NCBI GenBank assembly: GCA_003609755.1
Contig: AP017991.1
Span: 3,707,001 to 3,771,000, forward strand
Source of the DNA: Planktothrix agardhii NIES-204
GTDB taxonomy: Bacteria > Cyanobacteriota > Cyanobacteriia > Cyanobacteriales > Microcoleaceae
Reading direction: 5' to 3'
Length of the DNA: 64,000 bases
The position numbers were made by a program, and so were the translations under genes. The notes under the pieces were generated by a model. It did not search any database, was not told where the DNA came from, and saw only the letters and a program-made list of their open reading frames with translations. Position 1 is the first letter of the stretch. The number at the start of each line of letters is the position of its first letter. Shown piece after piece: positions 8,132-15,521 of this stretch.

Positions 8132-8368
8132 ATGACTCCAGCCAGCTATCAACTTTCCCTGAACTTTGAACAAGTTTTAGCCTTGGTCAAACAACTGCCA
8201 TATCCAGAAAAATTGCTGTTAAGCCAAGAACTTGAAAAAGAAGTATTAAACAGCCAATTAACAGCCCTTTTAGAGTCATTCAAAACCGATGAACTCTCTT
8301 TAGAAACTATTACCGAAGAAGTTGAAGCAGTTAGAAGCGAAATTTATGCCAGAAAACCAGCCTCTTAA
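8132..8368 (+). CDS. Putative type II antitoxin
   Basis: A 78-aa acidic, mostly helical protein with a FEQVLALVKQLPYPEKLLL opening, common in cyanobacterial antitoxin-like ORFs located before PIN toxins. The toxin start at 8346 lies inside its last codons, which is the usual overlap in such modules. It is expected to bind and silence the PIN partner and repress the operon; both roles are inferred from position and size. Confidence 0.65.
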   Translation: MTPASYQLSLNFEQVLALVKQLPYPEKLLLSQELEKEVLNSQLTALLESFKTDELSLETITEEVEAVRSEIYARKPAS

Positions 8369-8762
8369 AGTAATTATAGACACGAATCTTTGGATTAGTT
8401 TCTTGATTGGTAAAGAATTAGCTAATCTCAAACAATTAATCGTCAATAAAACGCTCCAAGTTGTCTTGTGCAACCAACTCCTAGAGGAAATTAATCTAGT
8501 AACTCAAAGACCAAAACTCCAAAAATATTTTCCAGTAGCGAAAGTCCAAGAATTGCTGGAATTGTTGAATATTATTGGTTTATCTATAGAAATAACCTCA
8601 GAAATTTCTATTTGTAGAGATGCTAAAGATAATTATTTATTAGCTTTAGCTAAAGATAGTCAAGCTGATTTTTTAATTACAGGAGATAGAGATTTATTAA
8701 GTTTGGTGAATTTTGAGAGGACAGAAATTTTAACTTACAAAGATTTTTTACAAAAAATATGA
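8346..8762 (+). CDS. PIN-domain toxin of a toxin-antitoxin pair
   Basis: The product (138 aa from the ATG at 8346; an upstream in-frame ATG at 8322 would add eight residues deeper into the antitoxin) has PIN-domain landmarks: VIIDTNLWIS near the start, CRDAKDNYLLALA in the middle and DFLITGDRDLL near the end, giving the acidic cluster of this Mg-dependent RNase fold. It fits the 'putative toxin, PIN family' group. It overlaps the antitoxin by 23 bp. Likely an RNase that slows growth when free. Confidence 0.82.
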   Translation: MPENQPLKVIIDTNLWISFLIGKELANLKQLIVNKTLQVVLCNQLLEEINLVTQRPKLQKYFPVAKVQELLELLNIIGLSIEITSEISICRDAKDNYLLALAKDSQADFLITGDRDLLSLVNFERTEILTYKDFLQKI

Positions 8763-8771
8763 CAAATATAT

Positions 8772-8828
8772 TCGTCATTTTCTACAAAGAAGCGAAACCC
8801 CAAGACCCGCACCTAATTCAAACTATAT
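8772..8828 (+). pseudogene. Short internally deleted copy of the 7562-8071 gene
   Basis: Bases here encode an IFYKEAKP block joined directly to QDPHLIQTI, two blocks that are about 90 bases apart in the gene at 7562-8071 (IFYEEAKP and QDPHLIQTI). It is a remnant with an internal deletion, starting just after the PIN toxin. Confidence 0.6.
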
Positions 8829-8861
8829 TGTTTAGCATTTCGCATTTTCTTTCGCTTCTTC

Positions 8862-9056
8862 TTATTCTAATAAGCTCATTAATTTCTGAGCAGCGTCACC
8901 ATAATCATAAGGCGACCAAAGACGATAAACCACGTCATTATCTAAGGATTTTAAACCTTCTTCTTTCGTCAATTCAGCCGTTAAAAACTGGATCATTTCA
9001 ACCTTCTCAGCAGGGGATAACTGCTGAAGTTTTGCCAATAATTCAGGATTTGACAT
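8862..9056 (-). CDS. Small hypothetical protein, antitoxin-like
   Basis: From the ATG at 9056 the product is 64 aa (MSNPELLAKLQQLSPAEKVE...), helical and acidic; an upstream in-frame ATG at 9083 would add nine residues. AAGG lies before the chosen start. The LQQLSPAEKVEMIQFLTAEL pattern is shared by cyanobacterial antitoxin-like ORFs, but no toxin partner is adjacent on this strand. It sits between two remnants of the duplicated gene. Confidence 0.5.
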   Translation of the reverse strand: MSNPELLAKLQQLSPAEKVEMIQFLTAELTKEEGLKSLDNDVVYRLWSPYDYGDAAQKLMSLLE

Positions 9057-9100
9057 AAAACAACCTTGAATTGATTTTTCCATCTTACCACTACCCCAAG

Positions 9101-9292
9101 GATTCCACGAAACCCGCCGCCGACATCTACCTGCAACTCGTCAAAAAATACCACTGTCCCAAATCCATAGAATGCACACCCTGCACCCTTGCGTGGCTAA
9201 CGGACAAATCCTTAGAAGCACCGTTAAAAGGCTTTCCCCCCCATCAACCCAATCTGTTATCAGCGATTCAAACTTGGTTAGAGGAGACTTGA
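9101..9292 (+). pseudogene. Second remnant of the duplicated C-rich gene
   Basis: The translation PAADIYLQLVKKYHCPKSIE is almost identical to the block at about 7751-7810 (PAADIYLQLVKKHHCPKSTE). The DNA is also closely similar. It continues to a C-terminal-looking end (LLSAIQTWLEET) before TGA. There is no start or N-terminal part, so it is a fragment. Confidence 0.65.
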
Positions 9293-9503
9293 GAAGCCAA
9301 GAAACCGGGTTTCTGTTCTGGCGACAATCCAAAAAACGGATGAAATTTCACTCAGAGCAACAAAGTTGACTTTTCATTACATACTTGTTGATTTTCTCGC
9401 TCACTTACTTAGACAGTTTCTAAAACTGTCCATGGTGGCTGAGGGATTTTATGGCTCAAAACTACAATATTATTAACAATAACGCCCCAAGGTAGTAACT
9501 ATT

Positions 9504-9788
9504 ATGAGCAATAAACAAATGTTGGCACAAAAAGATACATCAGCTTGGATTCTTCAAGTTTGGCTATCTTTTATTCTAGCTGTATCCACAACCGCCGTCG
9601 GTATTGCTTACCTTCCTGTTGATATTTGGGTGAAAGGATTTATGGGTATGGGTTTAACCTTTTCGGTGGGGTCTTCTTTTACTTTAGCTAAAACTGTTCG
9701 AGATAATTATGAAGCGGACAAATTATTATCTAAAGTTGATCAAGCTAAGTTAGAAAAATTATTAGCTGAATATAATCCGATGAAGTGA
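9504..9788 (+). CDS. YiaA/YiaB family two-helix membrane protein
   Basis: The 94-aa protein has two predicted membrane helices (about 17-40 and 45-66) in the YiaA/B pattern DTSAWILQVWLSFILAVS ... GMGLTFSVGSSFTLAKTVRD, followed by a charged C-terminal tail. AAGG precedes the ATG. The role of this family is unknown. Downstream there are only hairpins. Confidence 0.8.
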   Translation: MSNKQMLAQKDTSAWILQVWLSFILAVSTTAVGIAYLPVDIWVKGFMGMGLTFSVGSSFTLAKTVRDNYEADKLLSKVDQAKLEKLLAEYNPMK

Positions 9789-9845
9789 TTTAGGCTGTTA
9801 ATCACAAATCAAAATACAATTGAGATCAATTTTTCTCGCCTGTAG

Positions 9846-9871
9846 GGTGCGTGTATAGCTTCCCCCACGCA
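9846..9871. repeat. Hairpin GGTGCGTG ... CACGCACC
   Basis: An inverted repeat with 8-bp arms lies 58 bp after the YiaA/B gene, and may double as a terminator. A related GGTGCGTG...CGCACC hairpin occurs at 21112-21136, and a GCGAGGACGCTCG hairpin follows at about 9914-9927 with a second copy near 60963-60976, so these are dispersed families. Confidence 0.6.
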
Positions 9872-9969
9872 CCTATTAGCACCTCAAGTTATCAAGTCAC
9901 TTAGAGTTATCTAGTGAGCGAGGACGCTCGCACTACGACCGCTATACTTTAAATAATTCAAAATTAATT

Positions 9970-10758
9970 TTATTGACTCATTTGTTCCGCTTGTTGTGTT
10001 GCATAATTCAGATTTTTTTGATATTCTATAACCTTTTTTTGAGCTATTTCATAATTAGAGCTTGACGGAGAAATTGATCTCATCATATCAATAGCACTTT
10101 GCCATTCATTGACAACTAAATTCCAGTCATCTTTAGACTTTGCCGATTGCGCTAAAGTTGATGCTCGGGTCGCTTTATTAACAGCTTCTCGGAAAAAATC
10201 AACTTTAATTGATGGGTTTTCAGTTGAGGGAGAAACTAAATTAGGACTAGACTCTTGTGGAGACGATGAAGCGGTAATAGCAGAATTTCTCGGTAAAAAT
10301 AATATAGTATAGAGGCTTAAACCTATAGCAATACACCCAATTAAACAAGAAGCTATGGTTAAATTTCTGTTGAACTGAACATTATTTTTAAATTCACTTA
10401 AAAAAGATTCTGTTTCGTCTAATCTTTTTTGTAGTTTGTCTAAATCAGTTTTGCTTTCATCAATTTCAGACTGAATTTTATTTTCAATCTGGCTAATTTG
10501 AGTCAAAATATTTTCAGTTTTATTGTGTATAGCATTAAAAGTTTCATGCCAATATTTTTTATATTCTTTATGGTTAATTGATAGAGAGTCAATTTCTTGT
10601 TTAGTTTGAGATAATTCAAAAGAGTTGTTAGATAATTTATCTTTATAACTTTTTGATAATTGCTCTAATTCTTGCTTGATTCGAGATAAATCATCAATAA
10701 CTTTTGCTGCTTCTTGAAAGCGTTTTTGAAGTCTAGCTAGTTCTTCAACTGAATTCAT
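9970..10758 (-). CDS. Coiled-coil, single-membrane-helix protein with cyanobacterial C-terminal domain
   Basis: The 262-aa protein has a long coiled coil (about 3-125), one membrane helix (about 133-156, LTIASCLIGCIAIGLSLYTI) and, after a Ser/Pro linker, a conserved domain (about 188-258) with FREAVNKATRASTLAQSAKS and a pattern like DWNxVxxEWxxAIxxM. The same C-terminal domain occurs in many cyanobacterial proteins, but its function is unknown. AAGGAG precedes the ATG. It lies 18 bp behind the 652-aa membrane protein, so the two form an operon and probably a membrane complex. Confidence 0.75.
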   Translation of the reverse strand: MNSVEELARLQKRFQEAAKVIDDLSRIKQELEQLSKSYKDKLSNNSFELSQTKQEIDSLSINHKEYKKYWHETFNAIHNKTENILTQISQIENKIQSEIDESKTDLDKLQKRLDETESFLSEFKNNVQFNRNLTIASCLIGCIAIGLSLYTILFLPRNSAITASSSPQESSPNLVSPSTENPSIKVDFFREAVNKATRASTLAQSAKSKDDWNLVVNEWQSAIDMMRSISPSSSNYEIAQKKVIEYQKNLNYATQQAEQMSQ

Positions 10759-10776
10759 CGTTTAATCTCCTTGTGA

Positions 10777-12735
10777 TTATAAAATACGATTAAGATTTTT
10801 AATATGGGGTTCAAGAGAAATACAAGATTCACAGATTTGATTAAGCATCTCAATTTGTTGAATCAATTTATCAGCATCACTTAAATTTTCTATTTTATTG
10901 AACTGATAAATTTCTTTCAATTCTCGTAATAAATTGTATAAAGTAGAATCTAATTTTTCATTAGAGAAATTTGGCAAACTACAACCCACGTCTGGAAAAT
11001 TAGAATATCTCAATGATTTTGGTTCTTGCCATATTTCTTGCCAAATCAATTGATTTTCAGTAAATACTAAACCAACTTTTCCTGAACCGAATAAACTTTG
11101 ATCGACTAAAGCTAATACTCTTTCTCCTTGTTCAAGATTTACATACTTATAAAGTGCATTAGCAAGTTTATCTAAAGGAATATTAGGAGCTAAAAAATAT
11201 TCGTTTGTTTTTTCTGATAGATAATAGTTAAATACAGTCATTAAATGATGGGTTTGATGTTCTAATAAAGTATAAAGTCTTGCTTCTAACTGTTTGGGAT
11301 TATTTTTTTTATTTTTCAGTAAGTTGTAAATGCCAAAACCTGCACCCGCAGCAATTAAAGCCGCCCCTCCTGTCATGAAACTAACTCCGCCCAAGGCTGA
11401 CATAATCGCACTATAAGCCGCCGCCCCTGATAATGTGCCAATGGCTGTTCCTGTACCCGCTACACCAAAAGCTCCCACCGCAGCCCAAGCGGTTGCAATA
11501 GTCGCAGCACTGGTTAATGTTCCTGCAACAGCCGCTATTCCTAAATTAACTTTATCTTCTGTATCCATTTGAGAGACGGACACAATGGAAACTAAAGTTG
11601 CGGCTCCAATTAATGCGGCTCCCCCCGTTACTACTACTAATCCTCCTAACATTCCTAAACCCCCGGCGGCAACAGAACCTCCTCCTAAAACCGCTAGTGT
11701 TGCATTAGTCGCGGCTCCACCTGATAAACCTGCAATGGCAACTTTTGTTCCTGCTTCTACTCCTAAATGCCCCAAAACTGCATGAGCATTCGGCACAATT
11801 TGAGCAGCTTTTTTGACAGATTTAGTAACTTTAGCAACCCTGTCTATAATATTATTTGAGTTTTCCTCATTCTTTTGCTCAAATACTCGCTCTGAGGCTA
11901 ACTTATAAATAACTTTACATTCTTCAGGAATATTTGAATTAAGAACTAATTCATCCAGTTTCAGTAATTGCTGCAAATCGGTAATTTTTTGATTATCTCG
12001 AACTTGAATATAAACAAATAAATATTTTTCTTTTTGTACTTTTGATATAACTTTATCTTCGATTAAATTAATAATAAATAATTCTGTTGTAATAGCTTTT
12101 GATGTTACGCTGGCATTCAAATATCTCTGTTTAACAGTTACGGGAATATTAGAATTAGTAATTATGGAATCAAGATCATTAAGATAATCTAGCTTACCAA
12201 TGGCTTCACCTGCCCTCACACATTGATAAATTCCCCTTAAGGCTTGTTTTTTGTGTTCAGAAAGACGGGAAACTTCTAAAGATTTTTCTAAACATTCCTC
12301 AATCCAAATTAGACGATAATTTTCGCTGGCTAATTGATATCGTTGAACGAATTCATAATCTAAATTTTTTTTATCGCTGTCAACTATAAAATCTAATAAA
12401 TCAATAGCTGCTAGATCATCATTTAATTGATTTTCTCGAATATTTTCATAGGATTGTATACATCTGACTTTGCTATCATATTTAATGTCGCAATTCCTAA
12501 TTAAATCATTAATTATCTGTTGATAACTATTATTTTTATCATATAAAGTATGAAGAATCAACAGAACATCATTTTGATCTAAACCAGATTTTTTTAATCT
12601 TAGTTTAGATCCTTCTTGCAATTGATCGGGGATTGTGACATCATAGGATTTACCAGATCGCAGAATGACTTTTTGGTTGCCTCCATGACTTGCAATCTGG
12701 TCAGGAATAAAAATGTGATAAACTTCTTCAGACAT
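10777..12735 (-). CDS. Large membrane protein: DnaJ-C-like N-terminus, Gly/Ala-rich membrane region, PH-like C-terminus
   Basis: The 652-aa protein combines several parts. Residues 1-65 resemble the substrate-binding C-terminal domain of DnaJ (VTIPDQLQEGSKLRLKKSG), without a J-domain. Residues 70-310 are helical and unrecognised. Residues about 315-475 are extremely rich in Gly and Ala and hydrophobic (several candidate membrane helices, with GGAALIGAAT and GGAALIAAGAG repeats). Residues about 535-600 look like a bacterial PH-like domain (DQSLFGSGKVGLVFTENQLIW). First gene of an operon with the coiled-coil protein. No established function known to me. Confidence 0.7.
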   Translation of the reverse strand: MSEEVYHIFIPDQIASHGGNQKVILRSGKSYDVTIPDQLQEGSKLRLKKSGLDQNDVLLILHTLYDKNNSYQQIINDLIRNCDIKYDSKVRCIQSYENIRENQLNDDLAAIDLLDFIVDSDKKNLDYEFVQRYQLASENYRLIWIEECLEKSLEVSRLSEHKKQALRGIYQCVRAGEAIGKLDYLNDLDSIITNSNIPVTVKQRYLNASVTSKAITTELFIINLIEDKVISKVQKEKYLFVYIQVRDNQKITDLQQLLKLDELVLNSNIPEECKVIYKLASERVFEQKNEENSNNIIDRVAKVTKSVKKAAQIVPNAHAVLGHLGVEAGTKVAIAGLSGGAATNATLAVLGGGSVAAGGLGMLGGLVVVTGGAALIGAATLVSIVSVSQMDTEDKVNLGIAAVAGTLTSAATIATAWAAVGAFGVAGTGTAIGTLSGAAAYSAIMSALGGVSFMTGGAALIAAGAGFGIYNLLKNKKNNPKQLEARLYTLLEHQTHHLMTVFNYYLSEKTNEYFLAPNIPLDKLANALYKYVNLEQGERVLALVDQSLFGSGKVGLVFTENQLIWQEIWQEPKSLRYSNFPDVGCSLPNFSNEKLDSTLYNLLRELKEIYQFNKIENLSDADKLIQQIEMLNQICESCISLEPHIKNLNRIL

Positions 12736-13103
12736 AAACTGCTTAATGATACCCTCAATAGAATATTATAAATTAATATTTCTCAAGTGTCATCAGTAAA
12801 TTTACGGAATTTTTTTTCCCTTGTTCCCTGATTATACCCTTTGATTACAAATTAAGCTAACGAGAAGGAGTGGGTCGGGTTTAGTAATATTGGGGTGAAG
12901 TGACAAAGCTCTCGAAGAACCCGCCCCTACAATTTTTTGATAAATCAATAGTTTCTAAGTTTAAAGTAAATTGAGTCATAGTTCTGATTAGAAAGCTATG
13001 GGATTATAGTTATTATAAGTGATGCACCAGAAGGCGCGGCTAGTACCATTGCTATTTTTATAAACTATAATAAAAAAACAGTCATCCTAACGGACATTCA
13101 ATA
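12736..13103. other. Intergenic region with a GGGTCGGGTT/AACCCGCCCC palindromic repeat
   Basis: No gene is seen. At about 12869-12927 a repeat has arms GGGTCGGGTTT and AACCCGCCCCTACA; related repeats occur at about 47398-47455 and 41678-41706. The divergent promoters for the 652-aa membrane protein and the Uma2 gene must lie here. Confidence 0.55.
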
Positions 13104-13805
13104 ATGTCTATTGTTGAAGAACAAATTCAAACCCCAACACTTCTCCCTGAAGTGCAATTTCCGCCCAGTGATTTATTGAGTCAGGAGCCTCCATTGGAAA
13201 GCGAACTCCATCTCCGCCAAATTCTACTTTTACTCAACTCATTAGAATGGTTATGGCAAAATCGAGATGATTTTTATGCGATTGGCAACTTAACCATTTA
13301 TTATAGTCAACGTCAAAAAAAATCCGAAGAATTTCGCGGGCCAGATTTTTTTGTAGTTTTGGGAACTGAACGAAAACCCCGTAATAGTTGGGTTGTTTGG
13401 GAAGAAGATGGCAAATATCCTAATGTAATCATTGAAATGTTATCCAAAACAACGGCTAATACTGATCGCGGAGAAAAAAAAGAAATCTATCAGGATGTTT
13501 TTCGTACCCCAGACTATTTTTGGTTTGACCCAAAGACTTTAGAATTTGCCGGATTTCATATTGTTGAGGGTCAATATCAACCCATTCCACCCAATGAAAA
13601 TGGCTGGTTATGGAGTCAACAATTAGACCTATTTTTAGGGATTCTTGATAATAAATTACGATTTTTTACAACAGGAGGAGAATTGGTTTTAATGCCTGAA
13701 GAAGTTGTTATTCAAGAACGACAACAACGAGAAACGTTACAGCAACGGGCTGATAAGTTAGCCGCTAAACTCCGAGAATTAGGAATTGATCCTGAACAAC
13801 TTTAA
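13104..13805 (+). CDS. Uma2 family (DUF820) nuclease-like protein
   Basis: The 233-aa protein shows the Uma2 core: RGPDFFVVLG, the WVVWEEDGKYPNVIIEMLS strand with the catalytic-type Glu, a Lys-Lys pair after it (GEKKEIYQDVF) and the PDYFWFDPKT block, all of the PD-(D/E)xK-like fold. The C-terminus is a coiled coil ending LRELGIDPEQL. It is closest in layout to the tandem genes at 37201 and 38014. Uma2 proteins are massively expanded in cyanobacteria and their physiological role is unknown. Confidence 0.85.
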   Translation: MSIVEEQIQTPTLLPEVQFPPSDLLSQEPPLESELHLRQILLLLNSLEWLWQNRDDFYAIGNLTIYYSQRQKKSEEFRGPDFFVVLGTERKPRNSWVVWEEDGKYPNVIIEMLSKTTANTDRGEKKEIYQDVFRTPDYFWFDPKTLEFAGFHIVEGQYQPIPPNENGWLWSQQLDLFLGILDNKLRFFTTGGELVLMPEEVVIQERQQRETLQQRADKLAAKLRELGIDPEQL

Positions 13806-13935
13806 AAGGATTTAATACTAAACCTTCCTGATTAAACGGAAGATTAAAATAGGCAAAAGCAGAATATTCTCCTTTTGCCCAATACCAATTAAATGAATAT
13901 AAAAAAATGGCAGTTTTCAGCCCGCCAGAAATCAG

Positions 13936-14394
13936 TTATTCGGTTAAAGAATTATCTTGTTTCCGTTTTTGTTTCTGACGTTTCCGGTTAGCTAAACCCG
14001 CTTCTACAGGGAAACCAACCACAGGAATTACCTGATCTTGACGTTCTACTTCCAAACGTTTTAGTTCAGTGTAATCCACCCAATTAATACAATTAACCGG
14101 ACAAGTATCAATTGCTTCCTGTATTAACACGGATGTATCGCCATCCTGTCTAAATACCCGCGCTCGACCATAATCTTCTTGAATAAAAAAAGTATTCCGA
14201 GCGACGTGGGAACAGTGTTTACACCCGATACAGGTGAGTTCATCCACATAAACCCCTTTTTGCCGCAATACACCGCCGAGTTCCGGTTCAAGCCCAGAAC
14301 GTTCCGGTGCATTTCGCAAAAATCCGCCCAATTCTGGTTCTAGTCCAGAACGCTCGGATACGGGATCAGTTAGCGATACAGACCCATCAGACAT
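13936..14394 (-). CDS. 4Fe-4S ferredoxin of the ycf35 cluster
   Basis: The 152-aa protein carries CIGCKHC (Cys55, 58, 61) and CPVNC (Cys98, 102), a ferredoxin cluster site, in the pattern VDELTCIGCKHCSHVARNTF. Upstream of it the sequence ERSGLEPELGG occurs twice with a 17-residue period (14-30, 31-46). The C-terminus is Lys/Arg-rich. Its ATG overlaps the ycf35 stop by one base (TAATG), so it is translationally coupled. A soluble electron carrier with an unknown partner; the linkage with ycf35 and DUF2997 is conserved in cyanobacteria. Confidence 0.9.
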   Translation of the reverse strand: MSDGSVSLTDPVSERSGLEPELGGFLRNAPERSGLEPELGGVLRQKGVYVDELTCIGCKHCSHVARNTFFIQEDYGRARVFRQDGDTSVLIQEAIDTCPVNCINWVDYTELKRLEVERQDQVIPVVGFPVEAGLANRKRQKQKRKQDNSLTE

Positions 14395-14780
14395 TAGGCA
14401 CTCCAGCGTTGTAAAACTAAGCGGATGGAACCATCTTGATGATTTTGTTGTTCTGAAACTTGAAACCCTTGTTTGCTGGTTTCGTTAACAACGGTGTGGT
14501 AAGCATAGCGTTGAGTGATTTTGCTTAAAAACCGATCAACGGGAACTGCTTGTTGCCAAAATTGTAAATCAGCAACAAACTCATATTCTTGGCCATTCCA
14601 AGTAAAACCTAAGTCATAACCGTTGTCTTGTTCAATGACTACTTGGGCGGGACGGGTTTGACCTTGATAACCGCGAACCTCTTTTGGGCCAGCTTTCCAG
14701 TCAATGCCCAGATCACTTAAAGCAGTTTCTAATGAGGTCAGATTCCGAATTTGGGTCTTAATTTGGCTAAAGTGTGACAT
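14394..14780 (-). CDS. ycf35: Ycf35 / DUF1257 protein
   Basis: The 128-aa protein begins MSHFSQIKTQIRNLTSLETA, the typical Ycf35 opening, and keeps the conserved blocks GIDWKAGPKEVRGYQGQ and DLGFTWNGQEYEFVADLQFW. Ycf35 is found in cyanobacteria and algal plastid genomes, and its function is not known. It is the middle gene of a three-gene operon and overlaps the ferredoxin start by one base. Confidence 0.92.
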   Translation of the reverse strand: MSHFSQIKTQIRNLTSLETALSDLGIDWKAGPKEVRGYQGQTRPAQVVIEQDNGYDLGFTWNGQEYEFVADLQFWQQAVPVDRFLSKITQRYAYHTVVNETSKQGFQVSEQQNHQDGSIRLVLQRWSA

Positions 14781-14826
14781 AGTTAGCTATTTTTAACGAG
14801 ATTTTCAGTGAACTCAAAAACAGAAT

Positions 14827-15036
14827 TTACCAATGGCTCGAACCGACTTGGTTTGTCGCGGTCTCTGACTGTTGTTGGGTACGGGCGTAATATTCAGAAG
14901 TGGTTTCCTGAGTTAGTACGATACCTAATTCGGCTTCGAGGGCGGCAGTTACTTCCGCACAGGAAGACCCAACAATGCCAGTAACTTTCTCCTGCACACG
15001 GCCATCTGGATAGATGATGAATTCTAAGGTTTCCAT
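14827..15036 (-). CDS. DUF2997 small protein
   Basis: Starting at the ATG at 15036 (METLEFIIYPDGRVQEKVTG), the 69-aa product matches the DUF2997 family, which nearly always accompanies ycf35 and this ferredoxin. The in-frame extension up to 15186 lacks family sequence and is rejected. First gene of the operon, 46 bp ahead of ycf35. The conserved GxxC (SSCAEVTAALE) is present. Function unknown. Confidence 0.85.
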   Translation of the reverse strand: METLEFIIYPDGRVQEKVTGIVGSSCAEVTAALEAELGIVLTQETTSEYYARTQQQSETATNQVGSSHW

Positions 15037-15341
15037 TATGCTAGGGGAATGGCGAGGAAATACACCGACGGTTGACTGTTCAGCGACAACTGACAACTGA
15101 TGATCCCTTTGTTGATTAAGGTTTGACTCGAAATGTCCGTACATCAATTTTGACGAATGGAGCAAAAAAGAGTCACAACTTAACAAAAGTTATTAATACT
15201 TGAAGCAGTAGGACAATTATATGTTAAGTTTATCCCAAATTTACAATCACCGTCTTAAGAAAATCCTCAGAAACCTTTATAATCTTGAGAGGACTGTTGG
15301 TGAGCTTTTTTCTTAGCCTCCGCAATTGATTGTTAAGAGAA

Positions 15342-15469
15342 TTTGATCCCCCCTAACTCCATTAAAAAGGGGGGGATTAGATCCCTTCCTTGACCCTGCT
15401 TTTTAAGAGGGAATCAAATTCAAAGTCCCCCTTTTTAATGGGGATTTAGGGGGATCTAATCGGGGGATT
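15342..15469. repeat. Large imperfect inverted repeat, MITE-like
   Basis: Left arm, from 15342, has GATCCCCCCTAACTCCATTA followed by a G-run and attagatccc; the right arm has CCCCCTTTTTAATGGGGATT and then taggggGATC. The arms could pair over about 30 bases with a 50-base loop. It lies between the DUF2997 and P-ATPase promoters. Such C/G-run elements are common non-autonomous repeats in cyanobacteria; no transposase is present. Confidence 0.65.
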
Positions 15470-15521
15470 ATCACAAATAATTATATTTTTTCTTTGATAA
15501 GTACCAATACTCAAAACCTTT

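Noticed and set aside
14829-15186. 119-aa version of the DUF2997 gene
   Set aside because: The first 50 codons have no similarity to the family and overlap the promoter region; the ATG at 15036 gives the correct N-terminus.
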